Positions 45,416 to 55,427 of a stretch of 64,000 nucleotides of DNA are shown piece after piece. Source of the stretch: an uncultured Acetatifactor sp. (GTDB taxonomy: Bacteria; Bacillota; Clostridia; Lachnospirales; Lachnospiraceae). The translations under genes and the position numbers were made by a program. The stretch is taken from the NCBI GenBank assembly GCA_944383825.1, contig CALWRA010000001.1, positions 124,001 through 188,000 of the forward strand, in the 5' to 3' direction. The notes beneath the pieces were generated by a model. The model ran no database searches and was not told the DNA's origin. It saw only the letters and a program-made list of their open reading frames with translations. Numbering within the stretch: the stretch's first letter is position 1; each line of letters begins with the position of its first letter.

Positions 45416-45444
45416 ATTTTACATGGAAAGAGATCAGTTGTCAA
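45416..45444 (-). promoter_or_regulatory. tRNA-Phe promoter
   Basis: TTGACA (45444-45439), 17-bp spacer, TAAAAT (45421-45416) on the minus strand, 65 bp before tRNA-Phe. Nearly identical in layout to the tRNA-Gly promoter. Confidence 0.8.
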
Positions 45445-45497
45445 GGGCTTGTACAAATTTTCTTTTTAATTTGTTGATGGGACTTATATTCTGTAAG

Positions 45498-46051
45498 CTA
45501 TTTCTTAATCCTTGAAATCGCCTTTTTTTTGCCGGCTAACTTTTGCATCCACTTCCCTCCATAATGGGCCAGAAAGACGAAAAGCCCCATAATGCCGACA
45601 TATTCTGTAAAGAATAAAACAACAGGCCGCTGAAAATCAAAAAATACAAAGGATGAAGTCAGAAACATATACGAGAGAAGCCGGTTTTTCACAAACGCAT
45701 ACAAACCGTATCCGGCAAAGGCCGCACCGGCGGCACGCAGGACGATGCGACCAGGCCTTGAGGCAGCCGGTCCAGTCATCTTCCTGATCATTCCCAGAAT
45801 CATATTCCAATGCAGTCCAAGATGCAGTGCTATCAAAACAAATCCCCAAAAGGCGGATAAAATATGGAGTGGCCGGGCCCATACCAAACCGCCGGATAAC
45901 GGCAAAAACGCAAAAACTTCTCTGGAGAGGACAATCCCGCTCCCAGCCATTCGTGGGCGGTATCTCCAGTGAGCTGTCTGGCCATCAGCACAAGGAGAAG
46001 TATTGTCATAAGAAAATCTATGCTTATTTTCACGATCATTTTTGGTTTCAT
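45498..46051 (-). pseudogene. DUF4405 membrane protein with internal deletion
   Basis: The 5' part, from ATG 46051 with aaggag upstream, encodes MKPKMIVKISIDFLMTILLL and RQLTGDTAHEWLGAG, the normal start of DUF4405 (cytochrome b-like) membrane proteins. At about 45934-45945 the frame changes and the sequence continues as GIVLSREVFAFLPLSGG and HILSAFWGFVLIALHLGLHW to the C-terminus. As I recall family members, some 50 residues including the second helix and its His pair are missing, so an out-of-frame deletion seems to have destroyed the gene. It follows two flavodoxin lipoprotein genes, whose electrons it may once have accepted. Confidence 0.8.
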
Positions 46052-46158
46052 TTTTACTCCTTTTCCACAAACCCGTCTCAGCAAAACAAAGGCGTTGACA
46101 TAAAAAATTTTTCCTCGCTTCAGAAAGACTTTTGATGCTTACAGTGGGTATAAGCGTC

Positions 46159-46893
46159 CTATAGGTTTAGCCCCGCTATCCATTCCGTCACAACCCCCTG
46201 AGCATCCGGCACACTGTTTCTTGAAATGGACAGTCCCTCTTCCACTACGGCTGCTCCCGGCTGAAGCTCCTGAATAGTCTGAATCGTTCTGGAAAACCCG
46301 CTGCCTCCATGAGTTGTAAAGGGAATAATGGTCTTCCCGCTGAAATCATATTCCTCAAGCAAAGTATACAGCGGCATGGGGAGGTCTGCATTCCAGTTCG
46401 GATATCCTAAAAAAATCACATCATAGCTATCCGGACTTTCAATTTGTGCAGCAAGCTCCGGCCTTGCGTCCTCTGCTCGTTCATTGTAGGCAAACTCAAG
46501 AAGGGGATCGTGACTGCCCGGATACTCCTGTATTGTCTCGATACGAAACAAGTCGCCGCCGATTTCCTGCTGAATAAGCTGGGCGATATATTGGTTATTT
46601 CCCAAAACTTCTCCATCAACTACCACCCGGCTGGCTCCCGCCACCGTATCTACGCCATCCGTTTCAGGAACAGAAAAATAAGCAATCAGGATTCCTTCGC
46701 CGAAGGTTGATTCCGCCGTCTGGACAGCATCCTCCATGTCACCGGCAACCGTGGCAGTTGAAGAGACGGTGGCTTCCGTTTGCGATACGTCGGCGGGTGA
46801 TTCCGCCGGCGGCTGCCCGCCTGCGCAGGCAGTTAGTGCAAAAGCCAAGGCGGAGGAAAGAAAAACAGATACCATTCTTTTCACAATTTTCAT
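46159..46893 (-). CDS. Flavodoxin-like lipoprotein
   Basis: 244 residues. Signal peptide with lipobox ALTA-C (Cys23), a Ser/Thr/Ala/Glu-rich linker (about 25-65), then a flavodoxin_4-type domain: ILIAYFSVPETDGVDTVAGA, YDVIFLGYPNWNADLPMPLY, SGKTIIPFTTHGGSGFSRTI. It probably binds FMN outside the membrane and carries electrons. Second of two related genes in one operon, 58 bp after the first. RBS aaggag. Confidence 0.88.
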   Translation of the reverse strand: MKIVKRMVSVFLSSALAFALTACAGGQPPAESPADVSQTEATVSSTATVAGDMEDAVQTAESTFGEGILIAYFSVPETDGVDTVAGASRVVVDGEVLGNNQYIAQLIQQEIGGDLFRIETIQEYPGSHDPLLEFAYNERAEDARPELAAQIESPDSYDVIFLGYPNWNADLPMPLYTLLEEYDFSGKTIIPFTTHGGSGFSRTIQTIQELQPGAAVVEEGLSISRNSVPDAQGVVTEWIAGLNL

Positions 46894-46951
46894 AATAGGA
46901 TTCTCCTTTACTTTTTATAATATCTATGTCTACCATATAATACTAAGCCGT

Positions 46952-47638
46952 TTATTCAGCAGAATTTTCCCCATTTTGCTCTTGTATCAATCCCAGACTC
47001 CGAAGCCAAGGCTCAATTTCCGCTTGTTCGTTCGCCGTCAAGCCCTCAGCTATATCAGAGTCAGGACACAGTTCGCTGAAAATATGCAGGCTGTTTTCAA
47101 TAGAATCACTGGCGCTGGTGCAAAAGGGTATGATGGTTTTTCCTGAAAAGTCATAGGATTCCAGAAAGGTTGCAATCATGGCAGGAGCCTCGTCCCACCA
47201 GATGGGATACCCAACAAAGACGGTATCATAGTCCTCCACATTTTCAATACTGATGGTAATCTTGGGCCGAACACCTTCAAGAATCTCAGCCTCCGCTTCT
47301 TCCTGGAGATCGCCGTATTCCTCAGCTCTCTGAATCTCCGCAAGAACTCCGCCCGTCAGATCAGCAATCTGCAGGGCAATCTCCTCCGTATTTCCTGTGT
47401 AGGAGAAATAGGCTACCAAAATATTTTCTTCTGTCTGTCTACTATCGTCAGAAGTCGGAGAAACTTCACTTAAATCCTCGTTAATTTCTATTCCAATATC
47501 GCTCTCAGCCTCCGTCTCACCGGTAGCTGCTATGCTTTCCTGTGCATACCTGGAAGGATTCTCCGGGGCACAGGCTGTCAATGCCAGGATAAGCGTGATT
47601 ATCAGAACAATGTGCTGAACACTCCGATTCAATCTCAT
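46952..47638 (-). CDS. Flavodoxin-like lipoprotein
   Basis: 228 residues, lipobox ALTA-C, acidic linker, then flavodoxin domain: ILVAYFSYTGNTEEIALQIA with the classic phosphate loop, YDTVFVGYPIWWDEAPAMIA, SGKTIIPFCTSASDSIENSL. Paralogue of the next gene but with the more canonical FMN loop (TGNTE). Start at 47638, 8 bases after aaagga; ATGs just upstream sit on the ribosome binding site. First gene of the operon. Confidence 0.88.
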   Translation of the reverse strand: MRLNRSVQHIVLIITLILALTACAPENPSRYAQESIAATGETEAESDIGIEINEDLSEVSPTSDDSRQTEENILVAYFSYTGNTEEIALQIADLTGGVLAEIQRAEEYGDLQEEAEAEILEGVRPKITISIENVEDYDTVFVGYPIWWDEAPAMIATFLESYDFSGKTIIPFCTSASDSIENSLHIFSELCPDSDIAEGLTANEQAEIEPWLRSLGLIQEQNGENSAE

Positions 47639-47731
47639 TTTCATCATCCTTTCACATTTAAAATTCATAAATCCCTCTTACCATTGTTCAATATATCATG
47701 GTGTAAATAAGCCTTTCGCTTCACACAACCA

Positions 47732-47762
47732 ATTATATTATCCGGTAGTAACAACCGGTCAA
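47732..47762 (-). promoter_or_regulatory. MerR-type promoter, 19-bp spacer, of the flavodoxin operon
   Basis: TTGACC (47762-47757), 19-bp spacer, TATAAT (47737-47732) on the minus strand. The spacer and -35 edge hold the inverted repeat CCGGTTGT-T-ACTACCGG (47742-47758). The repeat differs from the one at 42488, so a different regulator is implied. Confidence 0.75.
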
Positions 47763-47858
47763 GAGTTTTTTCTAAATTTTCAATCTATGGCACGCTCTCC
47801 CATATAGCCAAATGAAATACACTAAACTGAAATGGATGGCTTTAAATCTCGAAAACGT

Positions 47859-47894
47859 GGAAACGGCATAGCCCCGCAAGGCTACGCCGTTTCC
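47859..47894 (-). terminator. Terminator of the glycan operon
   Basis: Stem GGAAACGGC-a-TAGCC / GGCTA-c-GCCGTTTCC with a 6-base loop, downstream of the beta-mannosidase gene. The following minus-strand sequence has a short T-run (ACGTTTTC). Confidence 0.75.
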
Positions 47895-47927
47895 AATTTT
47901 TATAATATGCAGGGCCAATGCCCTTCT

Positions 47928-50360
47928 TTATCTAATGTCGTACATACTGCGTACTCTGATGGTTTTCGGATGGCCGCTTAAAACCGTGACTGTCTTTATT
48001 CCCGCGTCCATATCGAAATAATTGTCGGACAAAAGGACATCGCTATCCAGGAAATCAATTTCCACACCCTTGGCATAAGCGGCGGCAGTCACAGTAATTT
48101 CACTGCCGTTCATATCCACCGTAAGCTTCGGATCCATAAATGCAAAATGTTTCGGCGGACAAAATAAGACGGAGAAGCTGGAAATTTCTCTTCCTTCCTG
48201 ATCCAGCAGCCGGTAGCTGATGTAATTTTCATAGGTTTGAGCATGGGAAAAATCCAATTCACCAATCCATTCTGCGCGCAAGGCATCCACCGACACATCA
48301 TATCTTCCCTGGCATAGCACCTGTGCCGCCGGATTTCTAAGGGACCATTCCACTCTTCCTATAAAAGTGTCCATAGTTTCATTGCTGACAGAAAACTTAG
48401 CACCTTTCTTCACCGTAAAGGGTTGTGCGTTGACGTCAATCGTCTGGGATAGCAGCCCTTCCTCCTCACAGGATAAAAGAATCGGCGCAAAGAACCGTCT
48501 GGCTGCATAATGCAGGGCCTTCCACCGGCCAAAGTAATCAATGCTTGCCCAGGAAGCCACCGGCCAGCAATCATTCAGCTGCCAGTAAACAGCTCCCATA
48601 CACCTTCCCCTGTTTCTGCGCCAGTGCTCCACTCCGTAACGGATGGCCTCGGCCTGCAGCAGCTGGGAGGCATACAGCAAGGTCTCAAAGTCTCCCGGAT
48701 AGAGGAAGGTCTGAGATAAATATTCCATAATCTTTCCGTTTGCCAGAGAATTGCGCTGATGCTTTTCCATCACATAGGAAAAAATGTTACGGTCCTCGGG
48801 AAGGGTAAAGCTTTCCACTGTTTTTAAGCATGGAAATGACTGAAACCCAAATTCCGACGCATATCGAAAGAAAAATTTTCGATATTCAGTAAACGGTTTT
48901 GAACCATGCCATACATCCCAGTAATGCACGTCACCCCTGTTAAAATCATTGGGCTCGTCAAAGGCTCCTCCGGAGGAAGGGCTGGCAGGCCAATAGACAG
49001 CATCCGGATCCAATTCCCTCAGCAGTTTCGGAAACATATATTCATACATATATATATAGTCCGCTTTCTGTTTCGGTCTCTGAACCCACTTACCGGCGTC
49101 CACATACATTTCCATTTCATTGTTGCCACACCACAGAGCCAGCGAGGGATGATGCCTCAATCTGCGGACATTGCAGATCAGCTCTTCCCGAATGCTCTCC
49201 TCAAATTCCTCTGTAATGCTGTAAACGGCGCAGGCGAACATCATATCCTGCCATACCAGAAGTCCCAGCTCGTCACAAGTGTCAAAAAAATCATCCCCTG
49301 GATAGCAGCCTCCTCCCCATACTCTGATGGTGTTAAAATTGGCTTTGACACAATCTTCCAGCAAATGACGGGTACGCTCCCTGGTTATTCGAGGCAGAAT
49401 ATTGTCCTCCGGTATATAGTCCGCTCCCATGGCGAAAATACGGACACCATTGACTTCATGGGCAAAGCTCTCTCCCCATTCATCCTTTTGTCTGCAGAGA
49501 GATACAGTTCTAAGGCCGATGTGTTTTTCCCACCGGTCCAGCTCCCTTCCATCCGACCAGATCACAACAGCTGCCCTGTAAAGCGGCTGAGCGCCGAAGC
49601 CGTTTGGCCACCACAGTCTGGGCTCTGTTACTAAAATCGGCTCGCCGTTATCGGTAACGCCTATAAGCTCCCCTTCCGGTGAGTACAGGAAAAATTTGAT
49701 CTCCCCCTGTGCGCCGCTGATTTCTCTGCATATAATTTCAGCCCTGACCAGGACTCCCTCCTTCTGGTGATCCTGTCGTATATAAACGCTTTCCAAAACC
49801 GCCCTGTCAACACCCCTCAGCTCTATGTCCCTCCATATTCCTGCGTCCGGAAGGCGGGGCCCCCAGTCCCAGCCAAACATACAATGGGCCTTTCTTAGAT
49901 TTGGAAAGCCTTTCATCGCATATTCGGTTCCATCATTTGGATTTTCATCATAATGCTCCCGTATGTACCTGGTAGGGGATGCAAAATGTATTGCGATCCG
50001 GTTCTCCCCAGGTGCCAGATATTGTTTCACGGAAAAGCTCCACTCTCTGTGCATGTTGTTCGCTTTTCCTACGGCTTGTCCGTTGATCAGGATTTCAGCC
50101 AGCGTATCCAGCCCCGCGCAGTAAAGAGTGATTTCCTCATGCTCCAAAAATTTACTTTCCACTGTAAAACTGCGGGTATAGCTGTAATCGTACTCCATAA
50201 GCGCCAGCGCATCGGTTTCATTGGCGCGGAAGAATGGGTCTTCCATTTTTCCAGCGTTCATCAGGTCATTGTACACACTTCCAGGCACCTGCGCCGGTAT
50301 CCACTCCTCCCAGCCGTCCTGCTTCATCTGCCAGCGGCCGTTTAAGCTTAGTCGTTCCAT
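47928..50360 (-). CDS. Beta-mannosidase (GH2)
   Basis: 810 residues. Sugar-binding, immunoglobulin-like and TIM-barrel domains in the order of GH2 beta-mannosidases: QVPGSVYNDLMNAGKMEDPF at the N-terminus, acid/base Glu in LALWCGNNEMEMYVDAG (about 405), nucleophile Glu in RYASEFGFQSFPCLKTV (about 510). Releases non-reducing beta-mannose. No signal peptide, so it acts in the cytoplasm on imported oligosaccharides. Last gene of the operon. RBS aaggag 5 bases before ATG. Confidence 0.92.
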   Translation of the reverse strand: MERLSLNGRWQMKQDGWEEWIPAQVPGSVYNDLMNAGKMEDPFFRANETDALALMEYDYSYTRSFTVESKFLEHEEITLYCAGLDTLAEILINGQAVGKANNMHREWSFSVKQYLAPGENRIAIHFASPTRYIREHYDENPNDGTEYAMKGFPNLRKAHCMFGWDWGPRLPDAGIWRDIELRGVDRAVLESVYIRQDHQKEGVLVRAEIICREISGAQGEIKFFLYSPEGELIGVTDNGEPILVTEPRLWWPNGFGAQPLYRAAVVIWSDGRELDRWEKHIGLRTVSLCRQKDEWGESFAHEVNGVRIFAMGADYIPEDNILPRITRERTRHLLEDCVKANFNTIRVWGGGCYPGDDFFDTCDELGLLVWQDMMFACAVYSITEEFEESIREELICNVRRLRHHPSLALWCGNNEMEMYVDAGKWVQRPKQKADYIYMYEYMFPKLLRELDPDAVYWPASPSSGGAFDEPNDFNRGDVHYWDVWHGSKPFTEYRKFFFRYASEFGFQSFPCLKTVESFTLPEDRNIFSYVMEKHQRNSLANGKIMEYLSQTFLYPGDFETLLYASQLLQAEAIRYGVEHWRRNRGRCMGAVYWQLNDCWPVASWASIDYFGRWKALHYAARRFFAPILLSCEEEGLLSQTIDVNAQPFTVKKGAKFSVSNETMDTFIGRVEWSLRNPAAQVLCQGRYDVSVDALRAEWIGELDFSHAQTYENYISYRLLDQEGREISSFSVLFCPPKHFAFMDPKLTVDMNGSEITVTAAAYAKGVEIDFLDSDVLLSDNYFDMDAGIKTVTVLSGHPKTIRVRSMYDIR

Positions 50361-50383
50361 GCTGTCTCCTTTTCACTGTCTTT

Positions 50384-51550
50384 TCAGTTTTTCATAATCA
50401 TCAGGTTGCGGCGGATCAGCTCGCATCTTTGCTGTACACACAGACTGCTTCTCAAAGGATCCTCAGGCGTGTGGAATACATAGTCGGTCAGTCTGTCAAC
50501 TGTAGTCGTCGCCACATGCAGCCTGGTGTCGGAGGCGGCATAATAAATATAAATATCTCCGTTTTCCCTTGCAATGGCTCCATTGACAAAGGCCACATTG
50601 GAAACGTCTCCTATCCGCTCCTCTCCGTAAGGCGCAATAAAATAGCCGGAGGGCTCCGCAATGACTTTAGTGGGATCCGTCAAAGATGTGGCAAAGGCAT
50701 ACGTCACATATCTTAACCCTGCCGCTGTGCTTCTCACACCGTGAGCGATATGAATCCAGCCCTTGCTAGTCTTAATGGGCACAGCCCCGGCGCCGTTTTT
50801 TGCTTCGGTGAGGGTATGATACCTCCTTTTATGGATAATAACCTCCGGACCCGTGACAGGGTGCAGAATATCCTCACACAGGGCGAAGCCGATACCGCCG
50901 CCGCTGCCAGTATTGATAAATCCATCCTGGGGTCTGGTATAAAATCCATATTTCCCATCTATAAATTCAGGATGCAGCACCACATTTCTCTGTTGTGGAG
51001 AGCAAGTCTTGAGATTTGGTAGACGTTCCCAATTTTTCAGATCTCTGGTACGCACAATTCCCGCTTGTGCCACCGCCGCCGAAAGGTCGTCGCTTTCCGT
51101 ATCTTTGCTCTCCGAACAGAAAACGCCGTAGATATAACCGTCCTCATGCTTTGTCAGACGCATGTCATACACATTGGTTTCCTCCGGCTGCGTATCCGGC
51201 AGCTCAATAGGATAGTCCCAGAATCTAAAGCCCTCCACACCGCTGTCGCTCTCTGCCACCGCAAAAAAAGATTTTCTGTCGTATCCCTCCACTCTGGCTA
51301 CCAGATAAAACTTTCCGTTTAATTCAATTGCGCCGGCATTAAACACGGCATTAACTCCCAGCCTTTTCATAAAATAAGGATTTGTCTCCTTATTCATATC
51401 ATATACCCAGAATAAGGGCGCGTGATCCCTTGTCAGAACAGGATTCACCCATCTGTCATAGATGCCGTTATACTCATCGGAAATATAATTCTTTTTACGG
51501 ATCAGTTCTTCATACTTTGCCAGCTGCTTTTTATAACTATCCTCAAACAT
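50384..51550 (-). CDS. Beta-mannoside phosphorylase, GH130_1-like
   Basis: 388 residues, the length of mannosylglucose phosphorylases. The five-bladed propeller core shows [20 protein letters not shown], the catalytic Asp in [19 protein letters not shown], and [20 protein letters not shown]130 enzymes cleave a beta-mannosyl bond with phosphate to give mannose-1-phosphate; subfamily 1 members use Man-beta-1,4-Glc. In this setting another acceptor such as GlcNAc is possible. Cytoplasmic. Its start overlaps GH92 by 8 bases, with GGAGG upstream. Confidence 0.85.
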   Translation of the reverse strand: MFEDSYKKQLAKYEELIRKKNYISDEYNGIYDRWVNPVLTRDHAPLFWVYDMNKETNPYFMKRLGVNAVFNAGAIELNGKFYLVARVEGYDRKSFFAVAESDSGVEGFRFWDYPIELPDTQPEETNVYDMRLTKHEDGYIYGVFCSESKDTESDDLSAAVAQAGIVRTRDLKNWERLPNLKTCSPQQRNVVLHPEFIDGKYGFYTRPQDGFINTGSGGGIGFALCEDILHPVTGPEVIIHKRRYHTLTEAKNGAGAVPIKTSKGWIHIAHGVRSTAAGLRYVTYAFATSLTDPTKVIAEPSGYFIAPYGEERIGDVSNVAFVNGAIARENGDIYIYYAASDTRLHVATTTVDRLTDYVFHTPEDPLRSSLCVQQRCELIRRNLMIMKN

Positions 51551-53573
51551 TAGATTCCTCCAGAAGTCCCTTATGTGAAATTATCGTTTTCTTTTCTCCA
51601 AACGCTTTTGTGTTCTCTTTGGTCAGCTCCAGCTTACCCAGTGAATTGAATACCGTAGCCCTGTCCCAATAAAGGGGGAGCCGCAAATATTCGGGAATCC
51701 CCGGACAGTACGGATAAATTCCAAGAGAGCTCAAAACATACCATGCCGCCATACTGCCATTGTCTTCATCTCCCGGAAAGACCTCTTCATCGAAGGCCTC
51801 ATCCAATATCCGATTTACCACACGAGCCGACTTTTTTGCGTCACCGGCCAAAACAGGATAATACGGCAGCAAAAATGATGGCTGATTGGAAATCGCACAC
51901 TGCCCAAACCCGGCAAATGCCATTTCCGTCATTTCATGAATTTCACTCCCATAGCTCCCTACCCGAAATTCCGGGGCTGTTGAAAATATATCCCGTATTT
52001 TTCTCAAAGCCGCCTTTTTCGAAGGAAACAGCAAAAGCCAGCCATCAAAGTCAAAACAAACGCCGAAACCGCTCTGCCACGGTCCACCCTCGCAATATCC
52101 GCCGCCCCACGTAAATGGGTCAAAGTCTTTTCTCCAGCTTCCTTCCTCATCCTTTCCCACAAAAAAGAAGTTTTCCGGGTGGAACAGTCTACGGTAATTC
52201 ATAGCCCGTTCCAGAAAAATCCCTCTGTCCTTGGCCTGCAGCTTTTCTCCGATCCGTGAAATACAGAAATCACCATACAGATAATCCAGTGTATTACTTA
52301 CACTTTCATGAAATTTTGTATAGGGCAGATAGCCGTATTTTATATAGTCCTCCAGCCCGGTTCTTCCTGCCGGAGAATCTTCTGAAGCCTGAAGGGCATG
52401 CTTTTTCAGTCCTTCGTATACTGTCTGCAGCTCTTCACCGCTTAAAATATCCTTGACTGCAGCATCCGCCATCACGGCGTCAATCAACGTACCCGGCATG
52501 GTTCCCCTCTCGCCGGGCGAAAGCCATCTTGGAAACCAGCCTGTGTCGTGATAAAAGTTAATGTAGCCTTGCAGTATTTCATGCAGAATGTCCGGTATAA
52601 TTATGGAGTACAAGGGGTACAGGGTTCTGTATGTATCCCAGAAACCATTATTGGTGTAAAACACACCATCCTTTCCCTGTCCTGTTTGCATGGAAATATG
52701 AACGGGTTTTCCATTTTTTTTGATTTCAAACATACGCCGGGGAAACAAGAAGCAGCGATACATACATGAATAAAATGTCCGTTTCTTTTTTTCCGGACCC
52801 TCCACCATGATTTTACCAAGATATTTTTCCCATATCTCACTTCCCTCTTTTTGCACCTGCTCAAAACTTTTTCCGGCAAGCTCATTCTTCATATTTTGCC
52901 TGGCCTGATCCTGGCTGATAAAGGAGATCCCTATTCTAACCTCCGGAGAATCGCTCAAAAGAACCGGGCTGATTCCCTGTTTGTCCCTGTAAGTGTCCTC
53001 ATCCGTTTCCAGAGGACAATCAAAGGTAATATTGATATATTCTTTAAAGTTCTGGGGACAGCCATCTTTTCTGATATGCAGCGTGCCGCATATCTCTCTT
53101 TTTTCTTTATTAATCTCCCAGACCGCCGCCCATTCCTCGGACCAGATACTAAGCCTCTTTTTCTCTCCCCGGGTAAATTCCAAACGCATAACTGCACAGC
53201 GTTCCGTAGGGGTAAAGGAAAGACGGATTCTGTCTCTCAGCAAAAACAGCTCCAGATAAGAGGGAGTCATTACCGCCTCTTTTGGCTGATAGGATGAATA
53301 TCTAGCCGCCCTGTCAGCGGAAACCCTTCCCTGCTGGGGCATAAACAGTACCTGCCCGTAGTCTCCCATCCAGGGACTAGGTTGATGAGTCAGGCGCAGT
53401 CCCTCCACCGAGCAGTCCCCGGGATGATAAAACCAATTTCCTCTCATGCCGTTGGTCTGCAAAGTAAATGCAGCCATTCCAAAGGGTCTCTGAATCAGAG
53501 GCAGTGTATTGCCTCGGGAAAAGCGCTTATCGGAATCGGTTCCCTGTCTGATATTTACGTAATCAATCAGCAT
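51543..53573 (-). CDS. GH92 family alpha-mannosidase-like enzyme
   Basis: 676 residues. N-terminal beta-domain ([31 protein letters not shown]) and C-terminal helical barrel with [31 protein letters not shown] and [22 protein letters not shown]92 enzymes are Ca-dependent exo-alpha-mannosidases. The segment that in other GH92s I recall as G-N-E-P reads [11 protein letters not shown] here, so this may be a divergent clade with altered specificity. No signal peptide, unlike most Bacteroides GH92s. Overlaps GH29 by 7 bases. Confidence 0.87.
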   Translation of the reverse strand: MLIDYVNIRQGTDSDKRFSRGNTLPLIQRPFGMAAFTLQTNGMRGNWFYHPGDCSVEGLRLTHQPSPWMGDYGQVLFMPQQGRVSADRAARYSSYQPKEAVMTPSYLELFLLRDRIRLSFTPTERCAVMRLEFTRGEKKRLSIWSEEWAAVWEINKEKREICGTLHIRKDGCPQNFKEYINITFDCPLETDEDTYRDKQGISPVLLSDSPEVRIGISFISQDQARQNMKNELAGKSFEQVQKEGSEIWEKYLGKIMVEGPEKKKRTFYSCMYRCFLFPRRMFEIKKNGKPVHISMQTGQGKDGVFYTNNGFWDTYRTLYPLYSIIIPDILHEILQGYINFYHDTGWFPRWLSPGERGTMPGTLIDAVMADAAVKDILSGEELQTVYEGLKKHALQASEDSPAGRTGLEDYIKYGYLPYTKFHESVSNTLDYLYGDFCISRIGEKLQAKDRGIFLERAMNYRRLFHPENFFFVGKDEEGSWRKDFDPFTWGGGYCEGGPWQSGFGVCFDFDGWLLLFPSKKAALRKIRDIFSTAPEFRVGSYGSEIHEMTEMAFAGFGQCAISNQPSFLLPYYPVLAGDAKKSARVVNRILDEAFDEEVFPGDEDNGSMAAWYVLSSLGIYPYCPGIPEYLRLPLYWDRATVFNSLGKLELTKENTKAFGEKKTIISHKGLLEESNV

Positions 53574-54559
53574 AATCCAAGCCTTTCCGCCGCCTTCAAA
53601 AGATATTCCACATGATATTCCGGTATCTTCCCTCTGCAGTCAGGTCCCACATTTAACAGCAGGTTGGAGTTGCTCTCTCTGGCCAATTCATACCATCCGC
53701 AGATGGTTGCCACGGAGGGGTGAAGCACATGCTGATCTCTCTTATAGAACCAGTCCGGCGTCAATGTGTTGCAGAACTCCAGAGGCAGATACACTTTTTC
53801 CCCATCAGGCGTTTCAAACTCAGGGTTTATGACAGGGCGGCACACTCTGTTTTGATAGATATACTCCGACCGCTCTGCAGTCCTCACATCCAGAGGAAAA
53901 TATCTTACTGCGCCGGGACGATCACTGGAGGTATTATTTATCACAAGGCAATTGGGCTGAAATTCATGGATCATTTCATACAGCTTATCCCATTCCCATG
54001 CCTCTCCATGACGCAGTCCGCTCATCCTGTCCCGCTCCCATCTCTCGTCATACATCCACTCCTTTGTGGGATGCTCTTTGTCCCAGCCGCCATCAAACCA
54101 CAGCTCAACTATTTCCCCATATTCTGTCAACAGCTCTCCAACCTGGTTTCTCATATATTCGGCATATTTTTTATCATCATGGTAAAAAGGACAGTTGCAG
54201 TCCCAGAGCGCATAATAGAGCCCCACCTTCAGGCCATTTGCACGGAATGCTTCTGTAAATTCCTTAACCAGATCCTTCCCGCAGGCAGATTTTTTTACGG
54301 AATATTCCGTATATTTTCTGGGCCAAAGACAGAAGCCGTCCACATGCTTCGCAGTTAAAACCGCATATTTCATCCCGCTTTGCTTGGCCAGCTTTGCCCA
54401 GCTTTCCACATCTAATTCAGTGGGGTTGAAAAAAACAGGATCCATCTTCCCGCTCCCGCAGGATATTCCCTCAAAGGTGGACAATCCAAAATGAATAAAC
54501 ATTCCGTATTTCAGATCCTGCCATTCCTTCTTTGCAGCAGATAAATTTTGATTTAACAT
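53567..54559 (-). CDS. Alpha-L-fucosidase (GH29)
   Basis: 330 residues, only the catalytic TIM barrel of GH29: KYGMFIHFGLSTFEG, AVLTAKHVDGFCLWPRKYTE, and the nucleophile Asp in VELWFDGGWD. The usual C-terminal beta-sandwich is missing, as in other short GH29 forms. Cytoplasmic; it would remove alpha-fucose from imported glycans. Start at 54559 with gaggag upstream; the in-frame extension has no support. Confidence 0.87.
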   Translation of the reverse strand: MLNQNLSAAKKEWQDLKYGMFIHFGLSTFEGISCGSGKMDPVFFNPTELDVESWAKLAKQSGMKYAVLTAKHVDGFCLWPRKYTEYSVKKSACGKDLVKEFTEAFRANGLKVGLYYALWDCNCPFYHDDKKYAEYMRNQVGELLTEYGEIVELWFDGGWDKEHPTKEWMYDERWERDRMSGLRHGEAWEWDKLYEMIHEFQPNCLVINNTSSDRPGAVRYFPLDVRTAERSEYIYQNRVCRPVINPEFETPDGEKVYLPLEFCNTLTPDWFYKRDQHVLHPSVATICGWYELARESNSNLLLNVGPDCRGKIPEYHVEYLLKAAERLGLC

Positions 54560-54590
54560 GATCTTTCTCCTCTTTGCTTCATTGCTCTTT

Positions 54591-55427
54591 TTATTTAATC
54601 GCTCCTTCGGCAAAACCTTTATAAATATACTTTTGCAGGCAAACAAAAACGATAAAGATAGGAATCAATACCACCAAAATGCCCGCTGCGATAATATTCC
54701 AGTTCGCGGAATAAGGCCCCATAAACCGGTACAGCATGGTCGACATAACACTTTTGTTGCTGGAAGGGAGATACAGGAATGCCGTATAAAAGTCATTGTA
54801 AATGGCCGTTCCCTTTATTATGCAGGCCGTTATAATTGCCGGCTTCAGCATGGGAAGTATAATCCGCAGATACACTCCCGTGTATGAGCTTCCTTCCACC
54901 AGAGCCGCTTCATCCAGACTTCTGGGGATCTCATTGATGTACTGCATGTACAAATACAGAGATACGATATCCACGCCTACATACAGCAGAATAGGAGCTC
55001 CCAGACTGTTCACCAGACCCAGTCCCTTAATCAGATTGAAGGTCACTATCTGAGTTGTAACGCCGGGCACGAAGGAAGCAATCAGGTAAATTGATTTAAT
55101 CAAGGATTTCCCCGTAAATTCAAAACGGTTTATTACATATGCCACCATGGTGGAAAACATGGAGGCCCCGAAAAGGGAACATGCCATTATGATCACAGTA
55201 TTGGTAAAGCCCTGGACAACCTTGCCGTTTTCCATAATCTCTTTGAAATTATCAAAATATAAAAAGCTGGAGGGCGGAGCTAATTTGGAAGTGGTAAGAT
55301 ATTCCTCCCCGCTTTTAAAAGCGGAAAATACAACGCCGATCACAGGTATAAATACAATCAGCGCAACCAGCCCAAGCACCACATAAATAATGATATTGTA
55401 AATGAGTTTTTTTGCCTTCGGACTCAT
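54591..55427 (-). CDS. Sugar ABC transporter permease (MalG type)
   Basis: 278 residues, six transmembrane helices and the EAA motif region YINEIPRSLDEAALVEGSSY for docking of the ATPase. Carbohydrate uptake family CUT1. No ATPase gene is in the operon, so a shared MsmK-type ATPase elsewhere is expected. Overlaps the upstream permease by 4 bases. Confidence 0.92.
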   Translation of the reverse strand: MSPKAKKLIYNIIIYVVLGLVALIVFIPVIGVVFSAFKSGEEYLTTSKLAPPSSFLYFDNFKEIMENGKVVQGFTNTVIIMACSLFGASMFSTMVAYVINRFEFTGKSLIKSIYLIASFVPGVTTQIVTFNLIKGLGLVNSLGAPILLYVGVDIVSLYLYMQYINEIPRSLDEAALVEGSSYTGVYLRIILPMLKPAIITACIIKGTAIYNDFYTAFLYLPSSNKSVMSTMLYRFMGPYSANWNIIAAGILVVLIPIFIVFVCLQKYIYKGFAEGAIK

